From Micromonospora sp. CCTCC AA 2012012 (GTDB lineage Bacteria > Actinomycetota > Actinomycetes > Mycobacteriales > Micromonosporaceae): 64,000 nt of DNA. The position numbers were made by a program, and so were the translations under genes. Numbering within the stretch: position 1 is the first letter of the stretch; each line of letters opens with the position of its first letter. Location of the stretch: positions 558,001-622,000 of the forward strand of contig NZ_CP159342.1 in assembly GCF_040499845.1 (NCBI RefSeq). Reading direction: 5' to 3'. The notes beneath the pieces were generated by a model. That model saw only the letters and a list, made by a program, of their open reading frames with translations. It did not search any database and had not been told where the DNA came from. Below, piece by piece: positions 7,752 through 17,721 of this stretch.

Positions 7752-8570
7752 ATGCTGCTCCGAACGATCCTCGCCGCTACCGGCGTCGTCGCCGCCCTGC
7801 TCGTCCCGGCCACCGCCGCGCAGGCCGCCGACCGCACTCCCGCCAGCGCCGCCACCAGCACCGTCGCCCCGTCCGCCGCCGCTGACAGCGGGGCCGCGCT
7901 CGCCGCCGCCGACGCCAATCCCGTCATCGTCGTCGGCGGTCTGATCGGCGTCTCCATCGCGTACGAGCCGATCGCCGCCCGGCTGCGCGCCGACGGCTAC
8001 CGGGTCTCCATCTACCAGCTGCCCAACCTCGGCTTCGGCGACATCCGCGAATCCGCCAAGGCTCTCTCGTCCTATGTGGACCAGGTCCGCGCCACCACCG
8101 GCGCGGCCAAGGTGGACCTGGTCACCCACTCCGAGGGCGGCCTCGTCTCCCGCTGGTACGTCAAGTTCCTCGGCGGCGCGACGAAGGTCGACCACTACCT
8201 CAGCCTCGGCAGCCCGCAGTACGGCACCTACGTCGCCAACATCCTCAAGTTCGTCGGCCTCGGCAGCTGCGCCGGCATCCCCGCCTGCCAGCAGATGTCC
8301 ATCGGCTCCAGCTTCCTCGGCGACCTCAACAGCGGCGACGGCACCCCCGGAACGGTGCGCTGGAGCACCATCCGCACCTGGCAGGACGAGCTGGTCCGCC
8401 CCGTCGACAACGCGGTCCTCGGCGACGGCGCCAGCAACGTGCTCATCCAGTCGTGGTGCCCGCTGCGGGTCGTCGGCCACCTCGGCCTCGTCCTCGACGG
8501 CACCACCTACTCGGCGGTCCGTCAGGTGCTCGCCGACGCCGCGATCCGCCCCAACTGCTTCGCCCTCTGA
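7752..8570 (+). CDS. Secreted lipase/esterase (class 2-type alpha/beta hydrolase)
   Basis: The 272-residue protein has a clear Sec signal peptide (MLLRTILAATGVVAALLVPATAAQA) after a strong GGAGG ribosome site at 7740-7744. The mature part begins an alpha/beta-hydrolase fold (NPVIVVGGLIG), with the nucleophile elbow THSEGG in VDLVTHSEGGLVSRWYV; the more usual form is G-H-S-x-G, here T replaces the first G. A late His (VGHLGLV) and several paired cysteines fit an exported triacylglycerol lipase related to Streptomyces/Bacillus LipA-EstA types. Monocistronic; a strong hairpin lies just downstream. Confidence 0.82.
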   Translation: MLLRTILAATGVVAALLVPATAAQAADRTPASAATSTVAPSAAADSGAALAAADANPVIVVGGLIGVSIAYEPIAARLRADGYRVSIYQLPNLGFGDIRESAKALSSYVDQVRATTGAAKVDLVTHSEGGLVSRWYVKFLGGATKVDHYLSLGSPQYGTYVANILKFVGLGSCAGIPACQQMSIGSSFLGDLNSGDGTPGTVRWSTIRTWQDELVRPVDNAVLGDGASNVLIQSWCPLRVVGHLGLVLDGTTYSAVRQVLADAAIRPNCFAL

Positions 8571-8580
8571 CCCGCACACC

Positions 8581-8616
8581 GACGGCCGGCCACCCCACCA
8601 GGGGCGGCCGGCCGTC
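8581..8616. terminator. Hairpin terminator between convergent lipase and aldo/keto reductase genes
   Basis: An 11-bp perfect stem (GACGGCCGGCC / GGCCGGCCGTC) with a 14-base loop lies 10 bp after the lipase stop and 15 bp from the stop of the convergent reductase. There is no T-run, as is usual in actinobacteria; it probably works in both directions. Confidence 0.65.
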
Positions 8617-8631
8617 CGGCGTACGCGAGGC

Positions 8632-9507
8632 TCAGGCGGCCTTGGCGAGCGACTCGAACTCGTCGTCGGTGAGCTGCACCTCGGCGGCGGCCACGTTCTC
8701 CTCCAGGTGCGCCACGGAGGACGTACCCGGGATGGGGAGCATGACCGGCGACCGGCGCAACAGCCAGGCGAGCGCGAGCTGCGCGGGCGTCGCGCCGTGG
8801 TCGGTGGAGATCGCGTCCAGCGGACCGCCCGGCTTCGCCAGGTTGCCGGTCGCGATCGGGAACCACGGGATGAACGCCAGGTCGTTGCGCTCGCAGTGGT
8901 CGAGCACGTCCTCGGCGCTGCGGTCGGCCAGGTTGTAGAGGTTCTGCACCGAGACGATCGGAGTGATCTTGCGGGCCGCCTCGATCTGCTCCACGGTCAC
9001 CTCGGACAGCCCGATGTGCCGGATCTTGCCCTCCTGCTTGAGCAGGGCCAACTCACCGAGCTGATCCTCCAGCGGCACCTGCTCGTCGATCCGGTGCAGC
9101 TGGTAGAGGCCGATCGACTCCAGCCCCAGGTGACGCAGGCTCAGCTCGCACTGCTGGCGCAGGTACTCCGGGCGGCCCACCGGCCGCCAGTCGCCCGGAC
9201 CCGAACGGGTCAGCCCGGCCTTGGTCGCGATCACCAGGTCGTCGGCGTACGGGTGCAGCGCCTCCTTGATCAGCAGCTCGGAGACGAACGGCCCGTACGA
9301 GTCGGCGGTGTCGATGAACGTGACGCCCAGCTCGTACGCCCGGCGCAGCACCCGGACGGCCTCCGCGGGATCCTTCGGGTCGCCCCAGACCCCCGGGCCG
9401 GTGAGCTGCATCGCCCCGTAGCCCAGCCGGTCGACCTGCAGGTCGCCGCCGATCCGGTACGTCCCCGACGCCTTCGCGGGCTGGGTGCTGCTGGCACTGG
9501 TCGCCAT
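8632..9507 (-). CDS. Aldo/keto reductase
   Basis: The 291-residue protein has the family signatures in order: [22 protein letters not shown] (catalytic Asp and Tyr), VIATKAGL (catalytic Lys), [10 protein letters not shown] (His), the IRHIGLSEV strand, and a C-terminal NADPH-binding [16 protein letters not shown]. The enzyme reduces aldehydes or ketones with NADPH; substrate unknown. ATG 9507 is preceded by AGGAGG with good spacing, so I prefer it to the longer start at 9540. Monocistronic, on the same strand as the large sensor gene, which ends 111 bp away on the other side of its promoter region. Confidence 0.9.
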   Translation of the reverse strand: MATSASSTQPAKASGTYRIGGDLQVDRLGYGAMQLTGPGVWGDPKDPAEAVRVLRRAYELGVTFIDTADSYGPFVSELLIKEALHPYADDLVIATKAGLTRSGPGDWRPVGRPEYLRQQCELSLRHLGLESIGLYQLHRIDEQVPLEDQLGELALLKQEGKIRHIGLSEVTVEQIEAARKITPIVSVQNLYNLADRSAEDVLDHCERNDLAFIPWFPIATGNLAKPGGPLDAISTDHGATPAQLALAWLLRRSPVMLPIPGTSSVAHLEENVAAAEVQLTDDEFESLAKAA

Positions 9508-9618
9508 CACGGTCCTCCTGTGCGTCGTCGTCTGCGGCAAATCTAGTCACCGACCCGGTGCATTTCCCCAGGATCGCCGCCTTCAACGTCACCCACCGGA
9601 TTGTGAGTGGGGACATCC

Positions 9619-12600
9619 TCAGCCGACGTGCCGCAGCACCACCAGCGCCTGGTCGTCCTCCGAGCCGGAGAGGTCGCGCAGCAGCGCGTCGGCGATCGCC
9701 TCGACCGGCTCGTCGCGCACCCCGACCAGCACCCGGTGCAGCGCCGCCACCCCCTCGTCGTACTCCCGGTCGCGCCGCTCCACCAGCCCGTCCGTGTACG
9801 CCACCAGCAGGTCACCCGGGCCGAACGGCATCGTGGTGACCGTCATCGGCTCCGTCACCATCCCCAACGGCATCGCGTTCACGGTGGTGACCGTCTCCGG
9901 CACCCCGCCCGGGCGCAGCAGCACCGGATGCGGGTGACCGGCCCGGGCCACGTGCACCACGCCGGCCGCCGGATCGACCACCAGCACCACGCAGGTGCCC
10001 AGGAAGCCGAAACCGAGCAGCTCGGTCAGCCGGACGAAGACCTCCGTCAGCGGCACGCCCAGCCGGATCAGCGTGTTGAGCATGGTCCGCAGCTGCGCCA
10101 TGTCGGCCGCCGCCTCCACCCGGTGCCCGACCACGTCACCGAGCACCACGGCGAGCCGGTCGTCGCCGAGCCCGACCAGGTCGTACCAGTCGCCGCCCAG
10201 GTGCAGGCCGCTCATCGCCGGCTGGTAGCGGGTGGCGATCTCCAGCCCGCTCGGGGTGGTCAGGGCCGAACTGCGCAGCCGCCCGGCCAGCCGGGTCACC
10301 AGGTTGTGCTCGGCGGCGGCCAGCCGGACCCGCTCCAGGGTCTGCTCGCACAGGTCGGCGATGGTGTCCAGCAGCGCCAGGTCGCCCTCGCGCAACGGTC
10401 GCTCCCGCCGCCATCCGAAGCCCAGCGCCGCGATCGGCTGCCGCTGCGCGTCGAACAACGGCAGTGCCACCGTGGTCACCATGCCGTGCGCGCCGACCGG
10501 GTCGGGCAGGCCCGGGAACCGGGCGGCGAAGTCGGCCCGGTTGCGCAGGATGATCCGCTCCCCGTTGCGCAGCGCCCGGGCCACCGGCCGCGGGTCGTCG
10601 ACGGTCAGGTCGTTGAAGGTGGCGGCCAGCCCGTCGGGCACCTCGCCGTTGTACCAGAGCCGGACCCGGCGCCCCTCGTCCCGCATCGCCAGCCCCGGCA
10701 GGGCCGCGCCGAGCGAGACCGGCGCGGCGGTGAGGATGACGTCGATCGCCTCCATCGTGGACCGGGCCACGCTCAACCGGGCGGCGAAGTCGGCCATCGC
10801 CTGCGCCGACCCGGTCAGCTCGGCCCGCTGCAGGGCCTGGCTGCAGAGCCCCGCCACCGCGTCCAGCAGACTGCGCAGCGCCTCGTCGTCGGTGACCGGC
10901 CGGTCCCAGCACACCTCCAGCGCGCCGAGCGCGCCGCCGTCGCCGTAGCGCAGCGGCAGGCAGACGCCGGTGGTGCCGTCGTCCCCGCCGAGCGGCAGCA
11001 CGGCGTTGTCACGGACCGCCCGGGCCAGCGGCTCGTCGGCGTCCATCGGCAGCTCACCGGCGGGCGCGTCACCGCCGGCCACCTCCAGCACGGTCGCGCC
11101 CGGCGCGGCGATCGCCACCCGCAGCACGGCGGCGTCCACCACCGCCGGCGCGAGCGTGGTCACCGCGTCGACGATGGCCGCCCGGCCGCGCGCCGAGCTG
11201 AGCCCACCGGCCAGCCGCCCCAGCGCCTCCGCCTGCCGCAGCGTCCGCTGCCGGTCACTGATGTCCCGGGCCACCGTCGCCACGAAGGCGGTGGTGTGCC
11301 GGTCGTCGCCGGTGGTCACCGTGAACGTCTGGTGGTCGACCTCCACCTGCTCGCCGGTGTCGAGGCGGACCAGCCGGCTCTCCGCCCGGTGGTGGCCCCG
11401 GCTCAGCGCGGCCGGGATCAGCTGGTTGCGCCACACGTCGCGGGCGTCCGGGGCGGCGAAGTCCACCAACGCCAGGCCGTCCACGCCGTCGGTCCCGTCG
11501 AGACCGACCAGCGCCCGGCCGGCCGGGTTGACATAGACCGCCTGTCCGTCGGGGGCGGCGACCGCGATGAAGTCACCGGAGCGCTCCACCAGGGCCTGGA
11601 AGAGCCGCAGCTCGGCCTGGGTGGTCCGTTCGGCGGTCAGATCCATCGCGTACGCCAGCCAGCGCAGCGGCTGCCGCTGGAGGGCCACCACGCCGATCTG
11701 CACCGGCACCCGGCGCCCGTCGGCGTGCCGGTACTCCTTGTCGTAGGTCCGGGCCCGGCCGGTCTCCGCCAACTCGGCGAGCGCCCGCCGGTCCGCCTCC
11801 TCCCAGCCCGGGGGAGTGAGCCCCGGCCAGTCCAGCCGGCCCCGCGCCAGGTCCTCGCCGGTGTAGCCGAGCATCGCCAGGAACGCCTCGTTCGCCTCGG
11901 TGATCCGCTCGTCCTCGCCGCCGAAGACGGCCAGCACGTCGGTGGCGGCGAGCCGTTCGAAGCGGGCCCGTTCGGTGCCGAGCGCCTCCAGCAGCCGGGT
12001 GCGTTCGGTGACGTCGACGACGGTGAACCCGAGCCCCACCAGCTCCCCGGTGTCGGCGATCCGGATCGGGAAGTAGCTGGCCACCATGTGCTGGCGGCCG
12101 GTCGCCGGGGGCTCGGCGTCGGCGCTGAACTCCACCCCGACGATCGGCCCCTGCGCCAACGCCCGGCGCATCAACTCCTCTATCCGTGGCTCGTACATCG
12201 GCAGGCACTCGCTCGGCCGCAGGCCGAGGTGGTCGGCGGCGGGCAGCCGGTTCATCGCCGCCAACGCCGGATTCACCAGCAGGTAGCGCAGCTCGGTGTC
12301 GACCAGCCCGAAGCCGACCGGCGCGCTGTCCAGCAGGGCCTGGCTCACCGCCGCCGTACGCCGGGCCGACTCCTCGGCGCGCTGCTGGTCGACCCGGGCG
12401 GCGGCCTCGGCCCGCCACGCGCGTTCCCGTTCGGTGGCCTCGCGGACCGCGTTGCGCAGCCCCGCCACCGTCACGCCCTGCGCGTCGACCGTCTCCACCC
12501 GCTGCAACGCCTGGCTGCCGGCCACGGTGAGCAGCCCGCCGAGCATCCGCTCGTCCGCGCGGACCGGTCGGGGAGCGGGGAACTGCACCCAGTACGTCCA

Positions 12601-15435
12601 CTCCCGGGTGGCGGTGCGGAGCCGGCCACCGACCCCCGGCACCTCCGAATCCGGGGCCGGCCCGTCGGGCTCCGCGCCGGTCAGCCGGGCCGCCACCGCC
12701 GGGTCCAGCCCGTCGACCCGCCCGGCGTCGCCGTACACCGGTCCGACGTCGTCCCGCCGGGCCAGCCAGGCCGTCCCGTCGAAGGCCCGGCCGAGGGCGT
12801 CCGCGGTCAGCGTGAGGACCGCCGCCTCGTCGGTCGCCCCGCCCAGCCGGTCGACCAGGGCGGCGGCGGCCCGGTGCCGCTGCGCCACCTCGTGCTCGGC
12901 GGTCACGTCCCGGACCGTGCCGACCAGCAGCACCCGGTCGTTCTCCGGATCCGGCACCTCGGTCGCGGAGACGGACACCCAGTACAGCCGGCCGTCCGGG
13001 TGCTGGAACGGCACCTCGTACCCGCCGACGTGCTCGTCGAGCAGGTGCACCAGGGCCCGGTCGAGCAGCGCCCGCTCCTGCGGGTGGGTCGCCGGGTCGG
13101 GCCACCACGGGTAGGGCGGCCGGTAGGGGCCGCCCGCCTGGCCGTACCCGGTGAGCCGCTCGAACGTTCCGTCGACCTGGAGGATCGTGCCGTCGGAGTC
13201 GGCCACCCAGACCCCGTCGGAGATCGACTCCACCACCTGGGCGGCCCACTCGCCCCGGCGCAGCCGGGCCCGGGCGCGGTCCAGGTTGGCCCGCACCCGG
13301 GCCAGCAGCTCACCCGCCGCGAAGGGCTTGACCAGGTAGTCGTCCGCACCGGCGGCGAGCCCCTCCATCGCGGCCTCCGGGCCCGCCCGGGCCGAGAGCA
13401 GCACCACCGGCAGGTCGGTGGTGCGCGGGTCGGCGCGCAGCGCGGCGAGCAGGCCGAAGCCGTCCAGGCGCGGCATCATCACGTCGGCCAGCACCAGGTC
13501 GGGCAGCTCGGTGGCGATCGAGGCGAGGGCGGCCCGCCCGTCGCCGAGGGAGCGGACCCGGAAGTGCGGGGCGAGCAACTGCGACACGTACGAGCGCAGG
13601 TCCGCGTTGTCATCGACGAGCAGCACCAGCGGGGCGTCGGGCGGGCCGGTCAGCCCGTCGTCGTCGACCGGAACGGTCAGCTCCCCGGCGAGCGCCGAGG
13701 CGGTGACCGGCACGGCGGTGACCGGGGCGCGTGGCGTTCCGTCGGCCCCCTCGCCGTACGGGATCCGGACGGTGAAGGTGCTGCCCGTCCCCTCGGTGCT
13801 GGCCACGTCGACCACCCCGTCGTGCAGGGTGACCAGCTCGCGGACCAGGGCCAGCCCGATCCCGGTGCCCTCGGCGGAGCGCCCGGCCGGCCCGGCGACC
13901 CGGTGAAACCGCTGGAAGAGCTGGGGAACCTCGGCGGCGGGGATGCCCACCCCGGTGTCGGAGACGGTGAGCCGGATCCGCCCGTCCTCGTCGGCCAGCC
14001 GCAACCGGATCGTCCCGGCCACCGTCGCCTTGAGGGCGTTGGAGAGCAGGTTGAGGACGATCTTCTCCCACATCACCCGGTCCAGGTACGCCGGGCGGGG
14101 CAGCCGGTCGCAGTCCACCTCGAAGGTGAGGCCGGCCCGCTCGACGGCCGGGGCGAAGGAGGCGGCCAGGTCCCGGGTGAACCGGCTGACGTCCACCGCG
14201 ACCCGGTCGGGCGACAGCCGACCCGCCTCGATCCGGGTGAAGTCCAGGACGCTGTCGACCAGCCGGCGCAACCGGGCCGCGTTGCGGTCGACCAGTTCGA
14301 GCCGCTGCCGCAGCGCCGCCGGCAGCGGCTGCGCCGGGTCGGTGAGCGCGTCGCGTACCGGGCCGGCGATCAGGGTGAGCGGGGTGCGCAGCTCGTGGCT
14401 GACGTTGGCGAAGAAGGCGGACTTCGCGGCGTCCAGGTCGGCCAGCGCCTCGGCCCGCCGGTGCTCCGCCTGGTAGGCGGTCGCCCCGGCCAGCGCGGTG
14501 CCGATGTGCCCGGCCAGCAGCTCCACGAAGGAGCGGTAGTCGGCGTCGACCGGGCGACGCGGGTTCAGCCCGGCGACGAGGACGGCCGTCGGGGCGGCGC
14601 CACCGGGCTCCGGCACGGGCACCAGCGCCACCATCGGCGTGCCGGGGCGGTCCGGGTCCTGGGTCGGGTCGGCCGGCACCAGGCGGGTCTCGCCGGCGGC
14701 CAGCACCTCGGCCAGCGGCCAGGAGTCCTCGGCCCCGGCCGGCGTGGTGTCCTCGGTTCCGGCGACCTGCCGGGGCCCCGCGGCCCCGGTGACGACGAGC
14801 CGGACGAACGGCACGTCGGGATGACCGTTGATGATCTTGACGGCCCGTCGTCCCACCTCGTCCGGCTCGGCGATGTCGGCCAGCCCGGCGGCGAGGGCGC
14901 TGAGCAGTCGCAGCCGCCGGTCACCGACGACCTCGTCGGTGGTCTCGGTGACCGCGGTGAACACCCCGCCCGGCGTGCCCGACTCGTCGACGATCGGGCT
15001 GTAGGAGAAGGTGAAGTAGCACTCCTCGATGAAGCCGTTCCGGTCCAGCAGCAGCAACTGGTCCTGGTTCCAGGTCGCACCCCGCCCGGCCAGCACGTCG
15101 GTGAGCATCGGTCCGATGACGTCCCAGACCTCGGGCCACACCTGCGCCCCCGGGCGACCCAGCGCGTCCCGCTTCGACGCCCCGAGGATCGGCAGGTAGG
15201 CGTCGTTGTGCAGCATCACCAACTCGTCGCCCCACCACAGCAGGATCGGGAAGCGGGAGTGCAGGCAGATCATCACCGCCGTACGCAGGCTCGACGGCCA
15301 CTGCTCGATCGGGCCCAGGGGGGTGGCGGACCAGTCGTGCGCCGCGATCGCCGCGCCCATCTCCCCGCCGGTGGCGTAGACGGTCCGCCACCGCGAGTCG
15401 CCCGGTGGAGTGCCGGCGGACGCGCCCTCGCTCAC
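9619..15435 (-). CDS. Giant hybrid sensor histidine kinase / receiver / PAS-GAF / SpoIIE-type PP2C phosphatase
   Basis: This 1938-residue soluble protein joins two signalling outputs. Approximate order: PAS (30-150), GAF (165-310), HisKA with SHELRTP (His about 346), HATPase (445-560: LLSNALKA, DTGVGIP, GTGIGLAL), receiver (595-715: VDDN, DVMMP with Asp about 650, LSAR, VKPF), PAS (735-850), GAF-like (865-1010), three PAS (1050-1410), two GAF (1425-1720), and a C-terminal PP2C/SpoIIE phosphatase (1730-1938: GGDWYDL, GDVVGHR, AYTDGLV, EDDQALVVLR). The PP2C metal-binding acids look intact. GTG 15435 has GGAGGT 6 bases upstream; the longer frame is arginine-rich. SpoIIE-type phosphatases usually act on anti-sigma-factor antagonists, so it may link phosphorelay sensing to sigma-factor control. 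No partner is adjacent. Confidence 0.9.
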   Translation of the reverse strand: MSEGASAGTPPGDSRWRTVYATGGEMGAAIAAHDWSATPLGPIEQWPSSLRTAVMICLHSRFPILLWWGDELVMLHNDAYLPILGASKRDALGRPGAQVWPEVWDVIGPMLTDVLAGRGATWNQDQLLLLDRNGFIEECYFTFSYSPIVDESGTPGGVFTAVTETTDEVVGDRRLRLLSALAAGLADIAEPDEVGRRAVKIINGHPDVPFVRLVVTGAAGPRQVAGTEDTTPAGAEDSWPLAEVLAAGETRLVPADPTQDPDRPGTPMVALVPVPEPGGAAPTAVLVAGLNPRRPVDADYRSFVELLAGHIGTALAGATAYQAEHRRAEALADLDAAKSAFFANVSHELRTPLTLIAGPVRDALTDPAQPLPAALRQRLELVDRNAARLRRLVDSVLDFTRIEAGRLSPDRVAVDVSRFTRDLAASFAPAVERAGLTFEVDCDRLPRPAYLDRVMWEKIVLNLLSNALKATVAGTIRLRLADEDGRIRLTVSDTGVGIPAAEVPQLFQRFHRVAGPAGRSAEGTGIGLALVRELVTLHDGVVDVASTEGTGSTFTVRIPYGEGADGTPRAPVTAVPVTASALAGELTVPVDDDGLTGPPDAPLVLLVDDNADLRSYVSQLLAPHFRVRSLGDGRAALASIATELPDLVLADVMMPRLDGFGLLAALRADPRTTDLPVVLLSARAGPEAAMEGLAAGADDYLVKPFAAGELLARVRANLDRARARLRRGEWAAQVVESISDGVWVADSDGTILQVDGTFERLTGYGQAGGPYRPPYPWWPDPATHPQERALLDRALVHLLDEHVGGYEVPFQHPDGRLYWVSVSATEVPDPENDRVLLVGTVRDVTAEHEVAQRHRAAAALVDRLGGATDEAAVLTLTADALGRAFDGTAWLARRDDVGPVYGDAGRVDGLDPAVAARLTGAEPDGPAPDSEVPGVGGRLRTATREWTYWVQFPAPRPVRADERMLGGLLTVAGSQALQRVETVDAQGVTVAGLRNAVREATERERAWRAEAAARVDQQRAEESARRTAAVSQALLDSAPVGFGLVDTELRYLLVNPALAAMNRLPAADHLGLRPSECLPMYEPRIEELMRRALAQGPIVGVEFSADAEPPATGRQHMVASYFPIRIADTGELVGLGFTVVDVTERTRLLEALGTERARFERLAATDVLAVFGGEDERITEANEAFLAMLGYTGEDLARGRLDWPGLTPPGWEEADRRALAELAETGRARTYDKEYRHADGRRVPVQIGVVALQRQPLRWLAYAMDLTAERTTQAELRLFQALVERSGDFIAVAAPDGQAVYVNPAGRALVGLDGTDGVDGLALVDFAAPDARDVWRNQLIPAALSRGHHRAESRLVRLDTGEQVEVDHQTFTVTTGDDRHTTAFVATVARDISDRQRTLRQAEALGRLAGGLSSARGRAAIVDAVTTLAPAVVDAAVLRVAIAAPGATVLEVAGGDAPAGELPMDADEPLARAVRDNAVLPLGGDDGTTGVCLPLRYGDGGALGALEVCWDRPVTDDEALRSLLDAVAGLCSQALQRAELTGSAQAMADFAARLSVARSTMEAIDVILTAAPVSLGAALPGLAMRDEGRRVRLWYNGEVPDGLAATFNDLTVDDPRPVARALRNGERIILRNRADFAARFPGLPDPVGAHGMVTTVALPLFDAQRQPIAALGFGWRRERPLREGDLALLDTIADLCEQTLERVRLAAAEHNLVTRLAGRLRSSALTTPSGLEIATRYQPAMSGLHLGGDWYDLVGLGDDRLAVVLGDVVGHRVEAAADMAQLRTMLNTLIRLGVPLTEVFVRLTELLGFGFLGTCVVLVVDPAAGVVHVARAGHPHPVLLRPGGVPETVTTVNAMPLGMVTEPMTVTTMPFGPGDLLVAYTDGLVERRDREYDEGVAALHRVLVGVRDEPVEAIADALLRDLSGSEDDQALVVLRHVG

Positions 15436-15649
15436 GCTGGGACCTCCGCTCGCCGACCTTCTCCTCACCACCCGGAAAAGTACCAGCGTCGAGCCGACCC
15501 GGCCGGGTTCGATCTTGGTGCTCGCCGATCTGCGCGGACGAACGGCGTGGCACGTCGAAGACCGGGCCGGCGCTCGGGGCAGTTGCGCCGAGCGGCCGAC
15601 GCGCCGCCGCCCCGCGTGCGACCCTGGGCGTACGTCGGGAGGGGGCCTC

Positions 15650-16015
15650 ATGACGGGCACGCCACAGGTCGACTTCGCGCTCGACACGTACGAGTGCATC
15701 GTGCTCTATCCCGGGCCGTCCGGTCGGGCGCTGCCCGAGGAGACGGTCCAGCGGCTCCAGGCCGAACACCTCCAGCACATGCAGGCCCTCCAGCGGCGCG
15801 GCATCATCCTGATCGACGGCTCGGTCGACGGCCCGGCCCGGGAGCCCGACCCGCCGATCGGATTCGGGCTGGCCCGTACCGGCTCGGTGGACGACGTACG
15901 CAGCGTGATGGAGGCCGACCCGGCCGTGCAGGCCGGGCTCTACCGGGTCGACGTGCTGACCTTCCTCTGCCCGGCGGGCTCGCTGGAGTTCCCGCTCGCC
16001 AAGACGCAGAGCTGA
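15650..16015 (+). CDS. YciI-like protein
   Basis: The 121-residue protein resembles the YciI ferredoxin-like fold: a first strand with YECIVLYPG, helix TVQRLQAEHLQHMQALQRRG, strand IILIDGSV, then SVDDVRSVMEADPAVQAGLYRVDVLTF, the usual DPAV...G pattern that ends the domain. Such proteins are small enzymes or dehalogenase-like binding proteins, mostly of unknown role. ATG 15650 has GGGAGGGGG upstream. It is divergent from the giant sensor gene (214-bp gap) and upstream of pyk. Confidence 0.75.
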   Translation: MTGTPQVDFALDTYECIVLYPGPSGRALPEETVQRLQAEHLQHMQALQRRGIILIDGSVDGPAREPDPPIGFGLARTGSVDDVRSVMEADPAVQAGLYRVDVLTFLCPAGSLEFPLAKTQS

Positions 16016-16272
16016 CCGGCCCCTCCGCCGCCCCGTCGGGCCCGTTCCGCGCTCCGGTCGATCGACGGGACGGGGCGCTCGCCGGGAGCACTCCGGCGCA
16101 GCAGGTGCCCGGGCGGTACGATTTCCGCCGCGCGGTCGCCGATGCCCGCCACACACGACGTTCCGGTGCGGTTCCGTCCGCCCGCTGCGCGGTAATCGCG
16201 CGTCGTTGGACAATTGTTCCGCAGTCCGAAAGGGGTCGTCCGCCAGGCCGACCCGGAGGAGAGACTAGCCTG

Positions 16273-17721
16273 ATGGGCGTGACACGCCGCGCGAAGATCG
16301 TCTGCACTCTTGGCCCCGCCACCTCGTCCCCGGAGCGCATCCGGGGACTCGTCGAGGCGGGTATGAACGTGGCGAGGCTCAACTTCAGCCACGGCAGCCA
16401 CGCCGATCACGAGTCGGTCTACCGACTGGTCCGCGAGGCCGCCGACGCGGCCGGCCACCCGGTCGCCATCCTGGCCGACCTGCAGGGCCCCAAGATCCGG
16501 CTCGGGAAGTTCGCCGACGGCCCGCACGAGTGGCGTACCGGTGACTCCGTGGTGATCACCAGCGACGAGATCATCGGCACCAAGGAGCGCGTCTCCTGCA
16601 CCTACCGCAAGCTGCCGCAGGAGGTGAAGCCGGGTGACCGGCTGCTGATCGACGACGGCCGGGTCGCCGTCGAGGTCAGCGACGTCACCGGCAACGACAT
16701 CCGCTGCCTGGTCACCGAGGGTGGCCCGGTCTCCAACAACAAGGGCGTCTCGCTGCCCAACGTGGCGGTCAGCGTCCCGGCGATGTCCGACAAGGACGCC
16801 GAGGACCTGCGCTTCGCCCTCGGCCTCGGGGTCGACCTGATCGCGCTCTCCTTCGTCCGCTCGGCCGACGACATCAAGCTCGTCCACGCGATCATGGACG
16901 AGGAGGGTGTCCGCCGGCCGGTGCTGGCCAAGGTCGAGAAGCCCGAGGCGGTCGACCACCTCGAGGCGATCGTGCTCTCCTTCGACGGCGTCATGGTCGC
17001 CCGCGGTGACCTCGGCGTGGAGCTGCCGCTCGACCAGGTGCCGCTGGTGCAGAAGCGCGCCGTGCAGCTGTGCCGGGAGAACGCCAAGCCGGTCATCGTG
17101 GCCACCCAGATGCTCGACTCCATGATCGAGAATTCCCGGCCGACCCGCGCCGAGGCGTCCGACGTGGCGAACGCGGTGCTCGACGGCGCGGACGCGGTGA
17201 TGCTCTCCGGCGAGACCAGCGTCGGCAAGTACCCGGTGCTCACCGTCAGCACCATGGCGAAGATCATCACCACCACCGAGGCCGGCTCGATCGGCGTGCC
17301 GCGGCTGCAGCACGACCCGCGTACGCACGGCGGCGCCCTCACCGTCGCCGCCTCCTCGATCGCCCGGGCCATCGGCGCGAAGGCCATGGTCGCCTTCTCG
17401 CAGACCGGCGACACGGTCAAGCGGCTCGCCCGGCTGCACTGCGACCTGCCGCTGCTGGCCTTCACCCCGGTTCCCGAGGTGCGCAACCAGCTCGCCCTCT
17501 GCTGGGGCGTGGAGACCTTCCTGATGCCGTTCGTCGAGCACACCGACGACATGTTCCGCCAGGTCGACCAGGCGCTGCTCGGCCTCAACCGGGCCAACCC
17601 CGGCGACTACGTGGTCATCGTCGCCGGCAGCCCGCCCGGCACCCCGGGCTCCACCAACACCCTCCGGGTGCACCAGCTCGGCTCGCTGGTCGACGCGGCC
17701 GCCGCCCGGGCGTTGCAGTGA
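16273..17721 (+). CDS. pyk: Pyruvate kinase
   Basis: A full-length 482-residue pyruvate kinase: KIVCTLGPATSSPERI, MNVARLNFSHG (substrate site), LADLQGPKIRLG, LAKVEKPEAVDHL (catalytic Lys), MVARGDLGVELPL and KPVIVATQMLDSM are all intact. It converts phosphoenolpyruvate and ADP to pyruvate and ATP in glycolysis. The Glu after KVEK-P indicates the usual K+-dependent class is plausible but not certain. ATG 16273 follows GGAGGAGAG; a GTG two codons later is an alternative. The 257-bp gap upstream includes an A/T-richer stretch and is a likely promoter region. The next gene, tesB, starts 55 bp on. Confidence 0.97.
   Translation: MGVTRRAKIVCTLGPATSSPERIRGLVEAGMNVARLNFSHGSHADHESVYRLVREAADAAGHPVAILADLQGPKIRLGKFADGPHEWRTGDSVVITSDEIIGTKERVSCTYRKLPQEVKPGDRLLIDDGRVAVEVSDVTGNDIRCLVTEGGPVSNNKGVSLPNVAVSVPAMSDKDAEDLRFALGLGVDLIALSFVRSADDIKLVHAIMDEEGVRRPVLAKVEKPEAVDHLEAIVLSFDGVMVARGDLGVELPLDQVPLVQKRAVQLCRENAKPVIVATQMLDSMIENSRPTRAEASDVANAVLDGADAVMLSGETSVGKYPVLTVSTMAKIITTTEAGSIGVPRLQHDPRTHGGALTVAASSIARAIGAKAMVAFSQTGDTVKRLARLHCDLPLLAFTPVPEVRNQLALCWGVETFLMPFVEHTDDMFRQVDQALLGLNRANPGDYVVIVAGSPPGTPGSTNTLRVHQLGSLVDAAAARALQ

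Noticed and set aside
15410..15649. N-terminal extension of the YciI-like protein to 15410
   Set aside because: The extra 80 residues are Arg-rich and overlap the start of the divergent sensor gene; a good ribosome site stands before 15650.
9607..17721. 2704-codon plus-strand open frame across the giant sensor gene
   Set aside because: It is the opposite-strand shadow of the sensor gene for most of its length; only its last part from 16273 (pyruvate kinase) is a real protein. The rest is His/Arg/Gly/Gln-rich without any domain.
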